In this document: positions 18,074 through 26,602 of the stretch, in pieces
Numbering within the stretch: position 1 is the first letter of the stretch
Layout of the letters: each line of letters opens with the position of its first letter
NCBI RefSeq assembly: GCF_007558865.1
Contig: NZ_VLPK01000003.1
Coordinates: 62,001-126,000 of the forward strand
Reading direction: 5' to 3'
DNA length: 64,000 nt
From: Mucilaginibacter corticis
GTDB lineage: Bacteria > Bacteroidota > Bacteroidia > Sphingobacteriales > Sphingobacteriaceae
Position numbers and translations under genes: made by a program
Notes under the pieces: model-generated
What the model was told of the DNA's origin: nothing
The model's database searches: none
The model's input: only the letters and a program-made list of their open reading frames with translations

Positions 18074-18132
18074 TAGATAACATTACTTAACATAATGTTA
18101 ATTATGTGATAATTTATATAATATAATTAGCA

Positions 18133-18160
18133 TAAAAAAAAAGCCCAATAAATTGAGCTT
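18133..18160 (-). terminator. Rho-independent terminator of the small lipoprotein gene
   Basis: Read on the minus strand, a 7-base stem (18153-18159 with 18142-18148, one G-T pair) is followed by a run of Ts (the A run at 18134-18142). Confidence 0.8.
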
Positions 18161-18187
18161 CATTTTGATTGAACGTATCCGATTAAT

Positions 18188-18391
18188 TTACATTTTCTTA
18201 GTAGTGTCAGTTGACATTTTTCCGGTGTCTTTTTTAGTAGTATCTTTTTTACCGGTATCCGGGCTTGCCATTTTACTGGTGTCTGTAGACGTCGAATCAG
18301 ATGTGCCGGCTTTTTTTTCTGAACTACAACCGACTGCTAATGATCCGATCATTGTCGCGACAAGCGCGAAACTTAAAATTTGCTTTTTCAT
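18188..18391 (-). CDS. Small Thr/Lys-rich lipoprotein
   Basis: A 67-residue protein with a lipoprotein signal peptide: a basic start (MKKQ), a hydrophobic stretch, and the lipobox LAVGC with the lipidated Cys at residue 22. The mature part is only about 45 residues, almost entirely Ser, Thr, Asp and Lys (SDSTSTDTSK, KKDTTKKDTGK), so it is probably disordered. No function is known; such short tails may be linkers or stress-induced envelope proteins. It has its own terminator. The opposite-strand frame over the same region is a shadow of the repetitive sequence. Confidence 0.75.
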   Translation of the reverse strand: MKKQILSFALVATMIGSLAVGCSSEKKAGTSDSTSTDTSKMASPDTGKKDTTKKDTGKMSTDTTKKM

Positions 18392-18557
18392 AAGTATAGA
18401 TATTAGTTTTTTAATGTTAACTGAATTATTAACCCAGTTTTAAAGTCATTGTTTACAATAATCTATATGTTCACATATTCACTACGGCATCATCAGAAAT
18501 TAATTTATGAGCTATTACTGATCGATATTTAATTTTTATTACAGATATTTAAGCGTT

Positions 18558-19028
18558 ATGGTAATATCAGAAAGATTATCCAAATGGGGAATGCGCATCT
18601 ACCCTCCTCTTTTTTTTCAACGCATTTGGGTAGTTAAAATTGATAAAAGATTTAGGGGCGTTACCGTACGGATAAACAAAAGCATTTTTAACAGGAACTA
18701 CAATAATTCTATATTTGGCGGTACTATATTTTCTGCAGCCGACCCATTTTTTCCGTTGCTGTTTCACCAGATATTTACCCATAAGGGCTACAACGTAATA
18801 GCCTGGTCAAAATCGTCAGAGATTCAGTTTTTAAAACCCGGATTAACTAAATTGCAGTTTAAGATCCATATAAGCGAGGAAGAAATAGCTGAAGCTGAAC
18901 ACATATTAAACACAGGTGGCAAATACATTAAATCGCATCCCATTGATATATATAACACCAGTGGCGAAGTGTGTGTGTCACTAATGAATGAGGTTTATTT
19001 AAGAAACTTAAATTTTATCGAAAAATAA
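18558..19028 (+). CDS. DUF4442 family protein (hotdog-fold thioesterase-like)
   Basis: A 156-residue protein that matches the DUF4442 / YiiD C-terminal-like hotdog family by the pattern RINKSIFNRNYNNSIFGGTIFSAADPFF. Members are thought to be acyl-thioesterase-like, but activity has rarely been shown. No signal or membrane segment is clear. It is followed 5 bases later by a GNAT gene, which in turn overlaps an AlbA_2 gene, so it opens a small operon. Confidence 0.75.
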   Translation: MVISERLSKWGMRIYPPLFFQRIWVVKIDKRFRGVTVRINKSIFNRNYNNSIFGGTIFSAADPFFPLLFHQIFTHKGYNVIAWSKSSEIQFLKPGLTKLQFKIHISEEEIAEAEHILNTGGKYIKSHPIDIYNTSGEVCVSLMNEVYLRNLNFIEK

Positions 19029-19033
19029 TTGTG

Positions 19034-19504
19034 ATGAAGGTTATAGTAAACGATAAGGCATTTTTAGATAAAGGCTACAGTATATCTACCGATAAAAGCC
19101 TGCTAAATTTTGATGTGATATATAAATATCTTGACCAGGAATCTTATTGGGCAAAAGGCATACCTGCGGCCACCTTAAAAGTCTCAATAGAAAACTCCTT
19201 TTGCTTTGGCGTATATTATGATAACGAACAAATAGGTTTTGCAAAAGTAATAACCGATAAAGCTACATTTGCCTATATTGCTGATGTATTTATTCTGCCC
19301 GAATTTAGAGGCAAAGGCTTGTCAAAATGGCTAATACAAACCATAGTTAATCACGCCGAGTTGCAGGGATTAAGGCGATGGTCATTAGCTACTGCAGATG
19401 CACATGGTTTATACAGCCAATTTGGATTTACAGAAATAACCCGTCCGGAAAGATGGATGGAAATATTTACGCCCTACCAGGTACCTAACAAAGAAGAAAA
19501 ATGA
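19034..19504 (+). CDS. GNAT family N-acetyltransferase
   Basis: A 156-residue acetyl-CoA-dependent transferase. The acetyl-CoA loop is seen in VFILPEFRGKGLSKWLIQ (the R/QxxGxG motif A), with the downstream YSQFGFTE motif B. The acceptor is unknown. GTG at 19031 is directly before ATG 19034; the ATG is preferred. It ends in an ATGA overlap with the AlbA_2 gene, a sign of translational coupling. Confidence 0.85.
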   Translation: MKVIVNDKAFLDKGYSISTDKSLLNFDVIYKYLDQESYWAKGIPAATLKVSIENSFCFGVYYDNEQIGFAKVITDKATFAYIADVFILPEFRGKGLSKWLIQTIVNHAELQGLRRWSLATADAHGLYSQFGFTEITRPERWMEIFTPYQVPNKEEK

Positions 19505-20124
19505 ACGTAAAGAAACTGATATTTGAGGGCGAAGGCGTAACACTTGATTTTAAAAAAACCATAACCAGCTGCGAAAAAATTGCGCGCACCATGGTATCGT
19601 TCGCTAATAATAAAGGCGGCCGGCTATTAATTGGCGTAGCTGACGATGGCACAATAAAAGGTGTAAAATCTGAAGACGAAGAGCGTTATATGATAACAAA
19701 AGCCGCACACCTTTTCTCAAGGCCGGCATTAGAACCGTTGTTTGAAGAGATCTATGTGGACGATAAACTGGTACTGGTTGTTGATACAGCCGAAAGCACG
19801 TTAAAACCACACTATGCGCTTGCTGAAGATGGTAAATGGTGGGTATACGTAAGGGTAAAAGATAAAAGCGTTTTAGCCAGTAAAATTGTTGTTGATGTGT
19901 TAAAAAGATCGGCAGATAATGCAGGCGTCTTAATCGAATATTCGTCTAAAGAAAAATCGCTGTTAGAGTATCTTGAAAAAATGAACCGCATCACTGTTAA
20001 AGAATATTGTGAATTGATAAAAGTTGGCCGCAGGGCTGCTCAGCGCATTTTGGTTAACATGGTGCTGTCGGGTGTCATCAAGATCCACACAACCGAAAAA
20101 GACGAGTATTATACTGCGGCTTAA
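19501..20124 (+). CDS. AlbA_2 (Schlafen-type) DNA-binding domain protein
   Basis: A 207-residue protein. Residues about 5-125 form a divergent AlbA_2 domain, with the characteristic FANNKGGRLLIGVADDGTIKG motif. The C-terminal part (about 140-205) looks like a winged helix (YCELIKVGRRAAQRILVNM), which suggests a transcription regulator or nucleic-acid-associated role. It overlaps the GNAT gene by 4 bases. AlbA_2 proteins occur in regulators and sometimes in defence modules; no defence partner is adjacent here. Confidence 0.82.
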   Translation: MNVKKLIFEGEGVTLDFKKTITSCEKIARTMVSFANNKGGRLLIGVADDGTIKGVKSEDEERYMITKAAHLFSRPALEPLFEEIYVDDKLVLVVDTAESTLKPHYALAEDGKWWVYVRVKDKSVLASKIVVDVLKRSADNAGVLIEYSSKEKSLLEYLEKMNRITVKEYCELIKVGRRAAQRILVNMVLSGVIKIHTTEKDEYYTAA

Positions 20125-20140
20125 TATAAAGCTACATTTC

Positions 20141-21520
20141 ATGTTATCTGTTTACAAAAAACACCGGGCGCATTATGGCGACAACCTCAGGTTGGCTATA
20201 CCGGTTGTGATATCACAATTGGGCCATACCCTGGTTCAAACATCAGATACCATTATCGTTGGTCATTTTGCGGGTACGGTTAGCCTGGCCGCAGTGTCAT
20301 TAGCTTCGAGTATTTTTGTAGTCCCGATGATCATCGGCATTGGTATCTCCTATGGTTCCACTCCCCTAATTGCCCAATATAACGGCCGTAAAGAGTTTAA
20401 GGAATGCGGGCAGCTATTGTCAAATAGTTTATTTATTAATTTGATAACCGGCTTTATTCTTTTTGGACTGGTTTGTTTGGGTTCTATTTATTTCCTGGAT
20501 CAGTTACATCAATCGCCGCAGGTTTTAAAACAGGCTAAACCGTTTTTAATGCTGTTGGGGTTATCGGTAATACCCATGCTGGTATTTAATACGTTTAAAC
20601 AGTTTGCAGAGGGCCTTGGCTTGACCAAACAAGCCATGATGATATCTATATGGGGTAACATCTTCAATATATGCCTGGGGATAACTTTTGTTAAAGGCCT
20701 GTTTGGCATCCATCCTATGGGCATAATGGGTGTTGGTTACAGTACACTAATTGACCGTTGTACCATGGCAATTGTTATGGCTGTTTATGTTTTCAGGTCG
20801 CGTAATTTCAAACAGTACCTTAAAGATTTTGCGATAAGAAACATCGACCGCATCAGTAGTTTCAAGATCTTAAAGATCGGTGCTCCTGTGGCCCTACAAT
20901 ATACATTTGAGATCAGCGCGTTCAGCGCGGCAGCCGTTATGATCGGCACTATTGGTTTAGATCAGCTTGCAGCTCATCAGATAGCCATCAATATGGCATC
21001 TATTACTTACATGATGTCAAGCGGATTGTCTGCCGCTGCTGCCATAAAATCAGGAAACTACTTTGGTGTTAAAGATCATCATGGGCTTAGGTTGTCTGCC
21101 AATGCAAGCTATCATATCGTGCTGATTTTCATGAGTATTACCGCGCTGATATTTACCTTCGGCAATAATGTTTTACCATGGATTTATACTTCAGATAAAA
21201 ATGTTATACTTATTGCATCACAGCTACTTATACTTGCTGCAGTATTTCAATTATTTGACGGAGCGCAGGTTGTTGGCCTTGGGATTTTAAGAGGCATGGG
21301 CGATGTTAATATACCTACCGCAATTACGTTTTTGGCTTATTGGATAGTTGGCCTGCCCATTGGTTACTTTTGGGGTATCCGCCTGGATTGGGGCATTGCA
21401 GGCGTTTGGTACGGACTGGTTTTAGGGTTGATGGTATCTGCAGTATTACTATTTATCCGCTTTAAAATGATTAGTAAACATCACAGAAACAACCAATCTG
21501 TTATTATAGCCCAGGATTAG
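20141..21520 (+). CDS. MATE family efflux transporter
   Basis: A 459-residue polytopic protein with about 12 hydrophobic helices in two similar halves. The N-terminal half opens with RLAIPVVISQLGHTLVQTSDTIIVGHFAG and the second half with LKIGAPVALQYTFEISAFSAAAVMIG, both typical of MATE Na+/H+-coupled multidrug exporters. The longer frame from 20024 would overlap the AlbA_2 gene and add a non-hydrophobic leader, so ATG 20141 is chosen. It ends 5 bases from a convergent glycosylase gene. The substrate is unknown. Confidence 0.9.
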   Translation: MLSVYKKHRAHYGDNLRLAIPVVISQLGHTLVQTSDTIIVGHFAGTVSLAAVSLASSIFVVPMIIGIGISYGSTPLIAQYNGRKEFKECGQLLSNSLFINLITGFILFGLVCLGSIYFLDQLHQSPQVLKQAKPFLMLLGLSVIPMLVFNTFKQFAEGLGLTKQAMMISIWGNIFNICLGITFVKGLFGIHPMGIMGVGYSTLIDRCTMAIVMAVYVFRSRNFKQYLKDFAIRNIDRISSFKILKIGAPVALQYTFEISAFSAAAVMIGTIGLDQLAAHQIAINMASITYMMSSGLSAAAAIKSGNYFGVKDHHGLRLSANASYHIVLIFMSITALIFTFGNNVLPWIYTSDKNVILIASQLLILAAVFQLFDGAQVVGLGILRGMGDVNIPTAITFLAYWIVGLPIGYFWGIRLDWGIAGVWYGLVLGLMVSAVLLFIRFKMISKHHRNNQSVIIAQD

Positions 21521-21525
21521 CTCGG

Positions 21526-22128
21526 TTATTTATTGGACTTGCTTACATACGGATTACCTTTAATATAAAATCTATAAGGTAAAAGCGCGTCTTCTTTTGC
21601 ATAAGCAACTCCTACCCGTGGCACAGTTGCAATATTTTCATTAGGGATAACCATTCCCCGGTCTTCAATCCATAATGTATCACTTTGTAAACTGATTCCG
21701 TTTATTTTGCGGGAGATGCCAAGTGCCAGGGCTACAGATCCGGGACCAGAAGTAATGCTTGGTTTAACTACATTCATACTTCGCCTAAACTGCATAATAT
21801 CCAATCCATCAGTTGGTTGTATGGCTCTAATTAATATAGCATGTGGTGTACCTTCTATCGATGTTACCACATTAAACATTTCATGAATGCCATAACAGAG
21901 ATAAACATATGCTATCCCACCTTGCTGGTACATGGTTTCAGTACGCGGAGTTAAACGGTTGCCGTAACTATGTGATGCACGATCTATAATCCCGTTATAG
22001 GCCTCTGCTTCAACAATATATCCACCGGTAAGCGCATCATCAATATAGGTAAATATATACTTACCCAACAGCTCCCGACTAATAGTCAAAACGTCATTAC
22101 GTTGATAAAATGATGGCGCAAGCTTCAT
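21526..22128 (-). CDS. DNA-3-methyladenine glycosylase (AAG/MPG type)
   Basis: A 200-residue base-excision-repair enzyme that removes alkylated purines from DNA. It aligns with the mammalian-type AAG family: YIVEAEAYNG contains the catalytic E42 and stacking Y44, then ASHSYGNRLTPR and YVYLCYGIHEMFNVV, and the SGPGSVALALGI motif near residue 128. The size is usual for bacterial members. It overlaps the upstream hydrolase gene by 4 bases (ATGA), so it is the last gene of a three-gene minus-strand operon. Confidence 0.92.
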   Translation of the reverse strand: MKLAPSFYQRNDVLTISRELLGKYIFTYIDDALTGGYIVEAEAYNGIIDRASHSYGNRLTPRTETMYQQGGIAYVYLCYGIHEMFNVVTSIEGTPHAILIRAIQPTDGLDIMQFRRSMNVVKPSITSGPGSVALALGISRKINGISLQSDTLWIEDRGMVIPNENIATVPRVGVAYAKEDALLPYRFYIKGNPYVSKSNK

Positions 22129-22775
22129 TTTTTCTTTAAAATACCTTTCAATAATTTATTAATCTCTTTGGCTTTATCAAATATCATGATATGTGTACCG
22201 CCTTTTATTACCATATCACTATTTATGCGCTTGTAATTGAACACATGATCACAGTCGCCAACAATATGGTAGACATTGGCCGGAATAACTTCGTTTTTCC
22301 AGGCTAAGACAGCATCCATTGCCCATTTCACAAATTTAGGCGACGACTTTTTCAACATATTGTTAAACAGCCAGGCATCATTGGCAGACATTTTACCAAA
22401 TATAGGTTTAATGAGTACACCTAAATTTGTCAGTAATACTCCGGGCAGTAGACGCTGAACAGGTATAGCTTTAAAGAATTTAAAATATGCCGGGGCTTCA
22501 TGAACAGTCTTAATACTTGATATAAGGATCACTTTGTTAAGCCTTACCTGTTTGGCAATTTCTATAGCTAGCATTCCGCCTAAAGAATTACCAATTAAAA
22601 TTGAATTATCGTCTATAAAATACTGATGAATAAGTTTTTGTGCATACGTGTTTAAAGTATCTGTCTTGTGAGGTTCTATCCAGTCAACAGGTATTACCTC
22701 GTTATCGCCAAGGTCGATGTTATTGTAAATACGGGTATCAGCCCCAAGGCCTGCTATCAGGAATATCTTACTCAT
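22125..22775 (-). CDS. Alpha/beta hydrolase
   Basis: A 216-residue hydrolase with a short fold. The nucleophile elbow is GNSLGG with S64, and the likely catalytic His is H195 in GGTHIMIF; the acid may be D174 or D176. The N-terminus MSKIFLIAGLGADTRIY gives the usual oxyanion-loop strand. The substrate is not predictable. It overlaps the glycosylase gene by 4 bases downstream and the GAF gene by 8 bases upstream. Confidence 0.82.
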   Translation of the reverse strand: MSKIFLIAGLGADTRIYNNIDLGDNEVIPVDWIEPHKTDTLNTYAQKLIHQYFIDDNSILIGNSLGGMLAIEIAKQVRLNKVILISSIKTVHEAPAYFKFFKAIPVQRLLPGVLLTNLGVLIKPIFGKMSANDAWLFNNMLKKSSPKFVKWAMDAVLAWKNEVIPANVYHIVGDCDHVFNYKRINSDMVIKGGTHIMIFDKAKEINKLLKGILKKK

Positions 22776-23250
22776 TAAAATTGATCAGCTTTAAAACCTC
22801 GTTAAGGTATTTTGCATCTGTTTCATCAAACTGCGCTAAATTTTCGCTGTCTACATCTAACACCCCAACTACCTCATTGTCGTTAAAAAGCGGCAAAACA
22901 ATTTCAGACCGCGACGCAGAACTGCATGCTATATGTCCCGGAAAAGCATCCACATCAGGAACTATCAATGTTTTGGCTTGCTGCCATACCTCGCCGCAAA
23001 CACCTTTGCCTTTAGCAATACGTGTACATGCCACTGGTCCTTGGAATGGCCCCAATACCAGTTCTCCGTTTTTAACCAAGTAAAAGCCTACCCAAAGCCA
23101 TTTAAACTGCTCTTTTAATGCAGCGCATACATTTGCCAGGTTGGCAACCAGATCAGGTTCGCCAAATAACAGGGCTTCTATTTGCGGGATAAGCGATCTG
23201 TATTGCGCTTCTTTATCGGTTGATGTTATAATTGTCAGGTCTTCTGCCAT
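22768..23250 (-). CDS. msrC: Free methionine-(R)-sulfoxide reductase
   Basis: A 160-residue GAF-fold enzyme that reduces free Met-R-sulfoxide, an oxidative-damage product. The three cysteines are C75, C85 and C109, in VACTRI, KGVCGEV and GHIACSS; their spacing (10 and 24) equals that of E. coli MsrC (C84, C94, C118). Surrounding motifs GPFQGPVACTRIAKGKGV and DVDAFPGH are family-specific. It is the first gene of a minus-strand operon with an alpha/beta hydrolase and a DNA glycosylase. A TACCTTTG element lies at 23255-23262. Confidence 0.93.
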   Translation of the reverse strand: MAEDLTIITSTDKEAQYRSLIPQIEALLFGEPDLVANLANVCAALKEQFKWLWVGFYLVKNGELVLGPFQGPVACTRIAKGKGVCGEVWQQAKTLIVPDVDAFPGHIACSSASRSEIVLPLFNDNEVVGVLDVDSENLAQFDETDAKYLNEVLKLINFNE

Positions 23251-23254
23251 GAAA

Positions 23255-23262
23255 CAAAGGTA
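23255..23262 (-). promoter_or_regulatory. Candidate -7 element of the msrC operon
   Basis: Read on the minus strand, TACCTTTG matches TAnnTTTG exactly and ends only 4 bases before the ATG (23250), so the transcript would have almost no leader. No clear TTG is seen 19-21 bases upstream. Confidence 0.4.
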
Positions 23263-23324
23263 AGTAAGGCGTATTAAAAGTAAATAAGACGAATCTCATA
23301 TTTAATCTTTTATTTAGCAATTCA

Positions 23325-24035
23325 ATGATCGTCAGCCTTACCATAGTACGTTATAAAAAAGCGCTTATACCGTTTGCTTTGCTGGCCATGGCCATACACC
23401 GGTTGCCTTTAATGCTGCAAAAGGGCTGCTCATTCTGGAAATTGCTGGGAAGCGGTAAAAACGGCACCTTTGATACCAAACCCGACTGGCAACAATGGGG
23501 ACTTTTAGCTGTTTGGGATAAACCAGAGAGTTTTTATCAGTTTCACAACCAGTCATTCATAGCCTTTTGGTGGAATTTTTTCTTGGTAGAAAAGTGGACA
23601 ATATTGTTGACCCCGCTGCAAAGTCATGGTAAATGGGACGGTAAAGAACCTTTCGGTAATGAGCAAATGGGTATGGAAGATGGGCTCATCGCCGTGCTGA
23701 CACGCGCTACGATCCGTTTAAACAAACTAAAACACTTTTGGGGTAACGTGTACGGTGTTTCGGATTTAATGGCCACAGCGAGGGGCTTTATAGCCTCATT
23801 TGGCATTGGCGAGGCACCCTTGTACCGTCAGGCCACATTTTCTATTTGGGAAAGCCTGGAAGATGTCAAGGCATTTGCTTACCGGTCGAGAGAACATAGC
23901 GAGGTTATAAAAAGAACCCGTGCCGAGAACTGGTATAAAGAAGAACTTTTCGCAAGGTTTAAACCCATTGCTACCTTTGGCACCATAAAGGGCAAAGATC
24001 CCTTGGGAGATCATATTAATTTATTAAACAAATGA
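23325..24035 (+). CDS. Spheroidene monooxygenase-like (CrtA-like) protein
   Basis: A 236-residue protein similar to the CrtA-like family that includes spheroidene monooxygenases of carotenoid synthesis. Shared features are FWGNVYGVSDLMATARGF, GIGEAPLYRQATFSIWES and FAYRSREHSEVIKRTR near the C-terminus. In Bacteroidota such proteins are widespread without neighbouring carotenoid genes, and none are adjacent here, so carotenoid oxidation is not assured. An 82-residue partner gene overlaps its stop by 4 bases. Confidence 0.75.
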   Translation: MIVSLTIVRYKKALIPFALLAMAIHRLPLMLQKGCSFWKLLGSGKNGTFDTKPDWQQWGLLAVWDKPESFYQFHNQSFIAFWWNFFLVEKWTILLTPLQSHGKWDGKEPFGNEQMGMEDGLIAVLTRATIRLNKLKHFWGNVYGVSDLMATARGFIASFGIGEAPLYRQATFSIWESLEDVKAFAYRSREHSEVIKRTRAENWYKEELFARFKPIATFGTIKGKDPLGDHINLLNK

Positions 24036-24280
24036 GAGTAATAGCAGAACTACCGCATCCTGAATTTAAAATAACCATCTTTTACATGAACCAGAAATTT
24101 ATTGTAAAAGCCGAACGTGGTATTTTAGAACAGAGCTACAAAATACCTGAAATGGACCTGACAGATGGCGTTAACAGCGTATTTGAATTACTGGATGAAG
24201 AGTTTTTAAAAACCATCGCGGCACGTTTTATAGAAATGGGTAAAGATTTTAAAGCCAGTTATCACAGATATAACTATTGA
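24032..24280 (+). CDS. Small conserved hypothetical protein
   Basis: An 82-residue soluble protein, no signal or membrane helix. It overlaps the CrtA-like gene by 4 bases (ATGA), so it is translationally coupled. The sequence HPEFKITIFYMNQKFIVKAE followed by GILEQSYKIPEMDL suggests two beta strands and an amphipathic C-terminus. I do not recognise a named family; similar short proteins follow CrtA-like genes in related bacteria, to my recollection. Confidence 0.6.
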   Translation: MRVIAELPHPEFKITIFYMNQKFIVKAERGILEQSYKIPEMDLTDGVNSVFELLDEEFLKTIAARFIEMGKDFKASYHRYNY

Positions 24281-24623
24281 TAGAAATAAATTACATAATA
24301 AATTGATTAACAATAATATATAAGTAAAAGTTTAAATTATGAAATGGTAGCCAAATATAATTTGCTGTGCCATATTTTAAAAAAACGGACATTTCGACAA
24401 GAAACGGGGAGAAATCCATACAAGACAGGTCGGTTACATATCTGTGTTTAGATCTCTCAAATCGTTCGAGATGACATTTTTTATTAATCGCATTACTCTC
24501 GGTGTTTTCTTCAATCCTCCCATTTCACTCCCATGTTCAATCTTTAGGCCATTAGATAAGATTGAATAGAAGGTTTGTATATTGCAGCTACTAATCATTA
24601 TAAACAAGCTTTAATTAAACAAC
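24281..24623. other. 343-base intergenic region with REP-like repeat
   Basis: The region is AT-rich with no recognised gene. It contains one copy of the REP-like inverted repeat (24389-24475). I place no promoter for the downstream hydrolase gene. Confidence 0.6.
24389..24475. repeat. REP-like imperfect inverted repeat (copy 2)
   Basis: The left arm (24389-24415) contains ACATTTCGACAAGAAACGGG and ends GAAATC; the right arm (24451-24475) begins GATCTCTCAA and ends CGAGATGACA. The arms are partly complementary and match the family at 10101-10183. Confidence 0.65.
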
Positions 24624-26282
24624 ATGGCAACAGGCAGAATAATATCCGGGCGCATGCTCTTATTAACTTTTATGGTGATATGCCTGGTAAACCATGTAAA
24701 TGCCCAAGATGTTTACGCCCCCTACCGGCAAAATTGGCTTAAAAAGGCAGAGCAATATAAGCCGGTTCTAAAAGAAACTGTAAAACAACCTTTTGGCATT
24801 GTTAAGTTAGAGAAAGATGCGTCCGCTTTCCAGGGATGGAAAACGGTAAGCGCGGGTGGCATGGATCAGCTTTACAACAAGCCGTTTAACAAAGGCACCA
24901 GCGGCATTGTAGTCGACTTTGGCGAACACATGACGGGTTACTGCACCTTTACCCTTAAAACTTTAAGAAGCGATATGGACGCGCCGCTACGCTTGAAACT
25001 AACCTTTGGCGAAGTGCCTGCCGAGTTAGCCACCCCATTTGATCCGTATCCCGGTGGTTTAAGTCGCGCCTGGCTGCAGGATGAAACGGTTACCGTTAGT
25101 GTTTTACCGGCAACAATTACCATTCCGCGCAGGTTGGCTTCCAGGTATGTTAAAATAGAATGGCTTGGCTCGTCATCAAATTTCGAGTTTGGTTTCTCTG
25201 ATATCCAGTTTAAAGCGACTACTTCTGTCAGCATCACTCCACCCGCTTTGGCGGCAGGTACACCGCAGATTATAAAGGACATTGACAGGGTTGGCTCAAA
25301 TACTTTAAAAGAGTGCATGCAAACTGTTTATGAGGATGGCCCGAAGCGCGATAGAAGGTTATGGATCGGCGATCTGTATCTTGAATCGTTAGCCAATCAG
25401 TACTCATTCAAAAATGACGGCCTTACCAAACGCTGCCTTTACCTGTTAGCAGGTTTAGCTAATGATGATGGCATCCTAAATGCTAACGCGTTTGAAGAGC
25501 CCGTACCACACGCGCAAAAAAGCCGACTGCTTGATTATTGTTATTTATTCAATGTTGCACTGAAAGAATATGTAACCGCTACCGGTGATGTAGAAACAGG
25601 TAAAGATCTATGGCCCGTAGCAAAGAAACAATTGGATATTGCCAAAATGTACGCAGGTGCTGACGGCATGATGGATTATCAAAAAGCGGAAAGAGAATGG
25701 TGGGTATTCTTCGACTGGAAAGACGGGCTGGATAAACAAATACCGCTACAGGGCATAACCATATATGCCCTGAACCAAACCTATGCTTTAGCCAAGCTGT
25801 TGGGTAAAGAAAACGAAGTTGCAGAGATTCCCGCTATTACTAAAAAATTAAAGGAAGCTGCCCATAAAAACCTATATGATAAAAAAACAGGGGTGTTTGT
25901 CAGCGGAACTAACAAACAAGTATCGTACGGAGGACAAGCCTGGATGGTATTGAGTGGCGTAGCTACCAAAGCCGAGGCTCAAAAAGCGCTTAAGACGCTA
26001 CCGTCTTTACCTGATGCGGTACGGCCCGGCGCACCCTACATGTTCCACTATTACGTAGCTGCATTGATCGAAAGCGGTTTGAAAGCCGAAGCAAAAGAAG
26101 CAGTAACAACTTATTGGGGCGGCATGGTGAAAAAAGGCGCGGATACTTTCTGGGAGGTATATGACCCGGCGGATGAATTTAAATCGCCTTATAACTTTTT
26201 CCCGGTAAATAGTTACTGCCATGCCTGGAGCTGCACTCCCGTATATTTTATCAGGAAATACCCGGAGATATTTCAACAGTAA
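24624..26282 (+). CDS. Exported GH78-like alpha-L-rhamnosidase family protein
   Basis: A 552-residue protein with a signal peptide (cut about residue 28, NHVNAQ). It has an N-terminal beta-sandwich (about 60-200) with VDFGEHMTGYCTFTL, and an (alpha/alpha)6 six-hairpin domain (about 215-545). The conserved GH78-type catalytic-region motif is EDGPKRDRRLWIGDL, with acidic residues E242 and D243. A second conserved block is WWVFFDWKDGLD, followed by HAWSCTP near the end. The family removes alpha-linked rhamnose or related deoxy-sugars; the exact substrate is inferred only from family. It is not next to a SusC/SusD pair. Confidence 0.8.
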   Translation: MATGRIISGRMLLLTFMVICLVNHVNAQDVYAPYRQNWLKKAEQYKPVLKETVKQPFGIVKLEKDASAFQGWKTVSAGGMDQLYNKPFNKGTSGIVVDFGEHMTGYCTFTLKTLRSDMDAPLRLKLTFGEVPAELATPFDPYPGGLSRAWLQDETVTVSVLPATITIPRRLASRYVKIEWLGSSSNFEFGFSDIQFKATTSVSITPPALAAGTPQIIKDIDRVGSNTLKECMQTVYEDGPKRDRRLWIGDLYLESLANQYSFKNDGLTKRCLYLLAGLANDDGILNANAFEEPVPHAQKSRLLDYCYLFNVALKEYVTATGDVETGKDLWPVAKKQLDIAKMYAGADGMMDYQKAEREWWVFFDWKDGLDKQIPLQGITIYALNQTYALAKLLGKENEVAEIPAITKKLKEAAHKNLYDKKTGVFVSGTNKQVSYGGQAWMVLSGVATKAEAQKALKTLPSLPDAVRPGAPYMFHYYVAALIESGLKAEAKEAVTTYWGGMVKKGADTFWEVYDPADEFKSPYNFFPVNSYCHAWSCTPVYFIRKYPEIFQQ

Positions 26283-26602
26283 AACCCGGTGTAAACTTTT
26301 GACAGGATTACTGATTCAAGGTGATTCACTTTTAGTGATTCACTCATTAAAAAAGGGTCGAAAAATGCCATTTTTTAGTTAATTGATTATCAATTATTTA
26401 AATAGGTATTACACTTAAAAATCCTGACTTTTAGTGGTGATCCAAACTGATCCACTCAATTTGACAAAGCACTTGTTTACAGTACATTAACTAAAAAAGG
26501 TGATCCGGTGATCCATATTTTAAAGTGGATCACTCACATAGCATATCAGCAGTACAATGAAGGATAATTAGCTTATCTTTACAGCGTCTTATTGCAATTT
26601 TC
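26283..26602. other. 320-base intergenic region with phased repeat cluster
   Basis: The gap holds the repeat cluster at 26312-26532 and a candidate -7 element TATCTTTA (26574-26581, 7 of 8 match) before the AsmA-like gene. No gene is seen. Confidence 0.55.
26312..26532. repeat. Phased TGATTCA / TGATCCA repeat cluster
   Basis: TGATTCA is at 26312, 26322 and 26336; TGATCCA at 26438, 26448 and 26509; TGATCCG at 26501; and the inverse TGGATCA at 26526-26532. Spacing is mostly 8-10 bases within groups, with an AT-rich core between (26385-26403). The arrangement parallels the GTCCCA cluster before gyrA. Confidence 0.7.

Noticed and set aside
18153..18443. Plus-strand 96-codon frame over the small lipoprotein gene
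   Set aside because: The minus frame has a clear lipobox and terminator; the plus frame reads through that terminator and the antisense of the Thr/Lys repeat.
20024..20140. Longer start for the MATE transporter
   Set aside because: The extra 39 codons lie inside the AlbA_2 gene in another frame and lack any hydrophobic start; ATG 20141 begins just before the first helix.
26312..26532. TGATCCA repeats considered as replication-origin iterons
   Set aside because: No dnaA, dnaN or initiator gene is near, and no DnaA boxes were recognised; gyrA alone at 13 kb is not enough.
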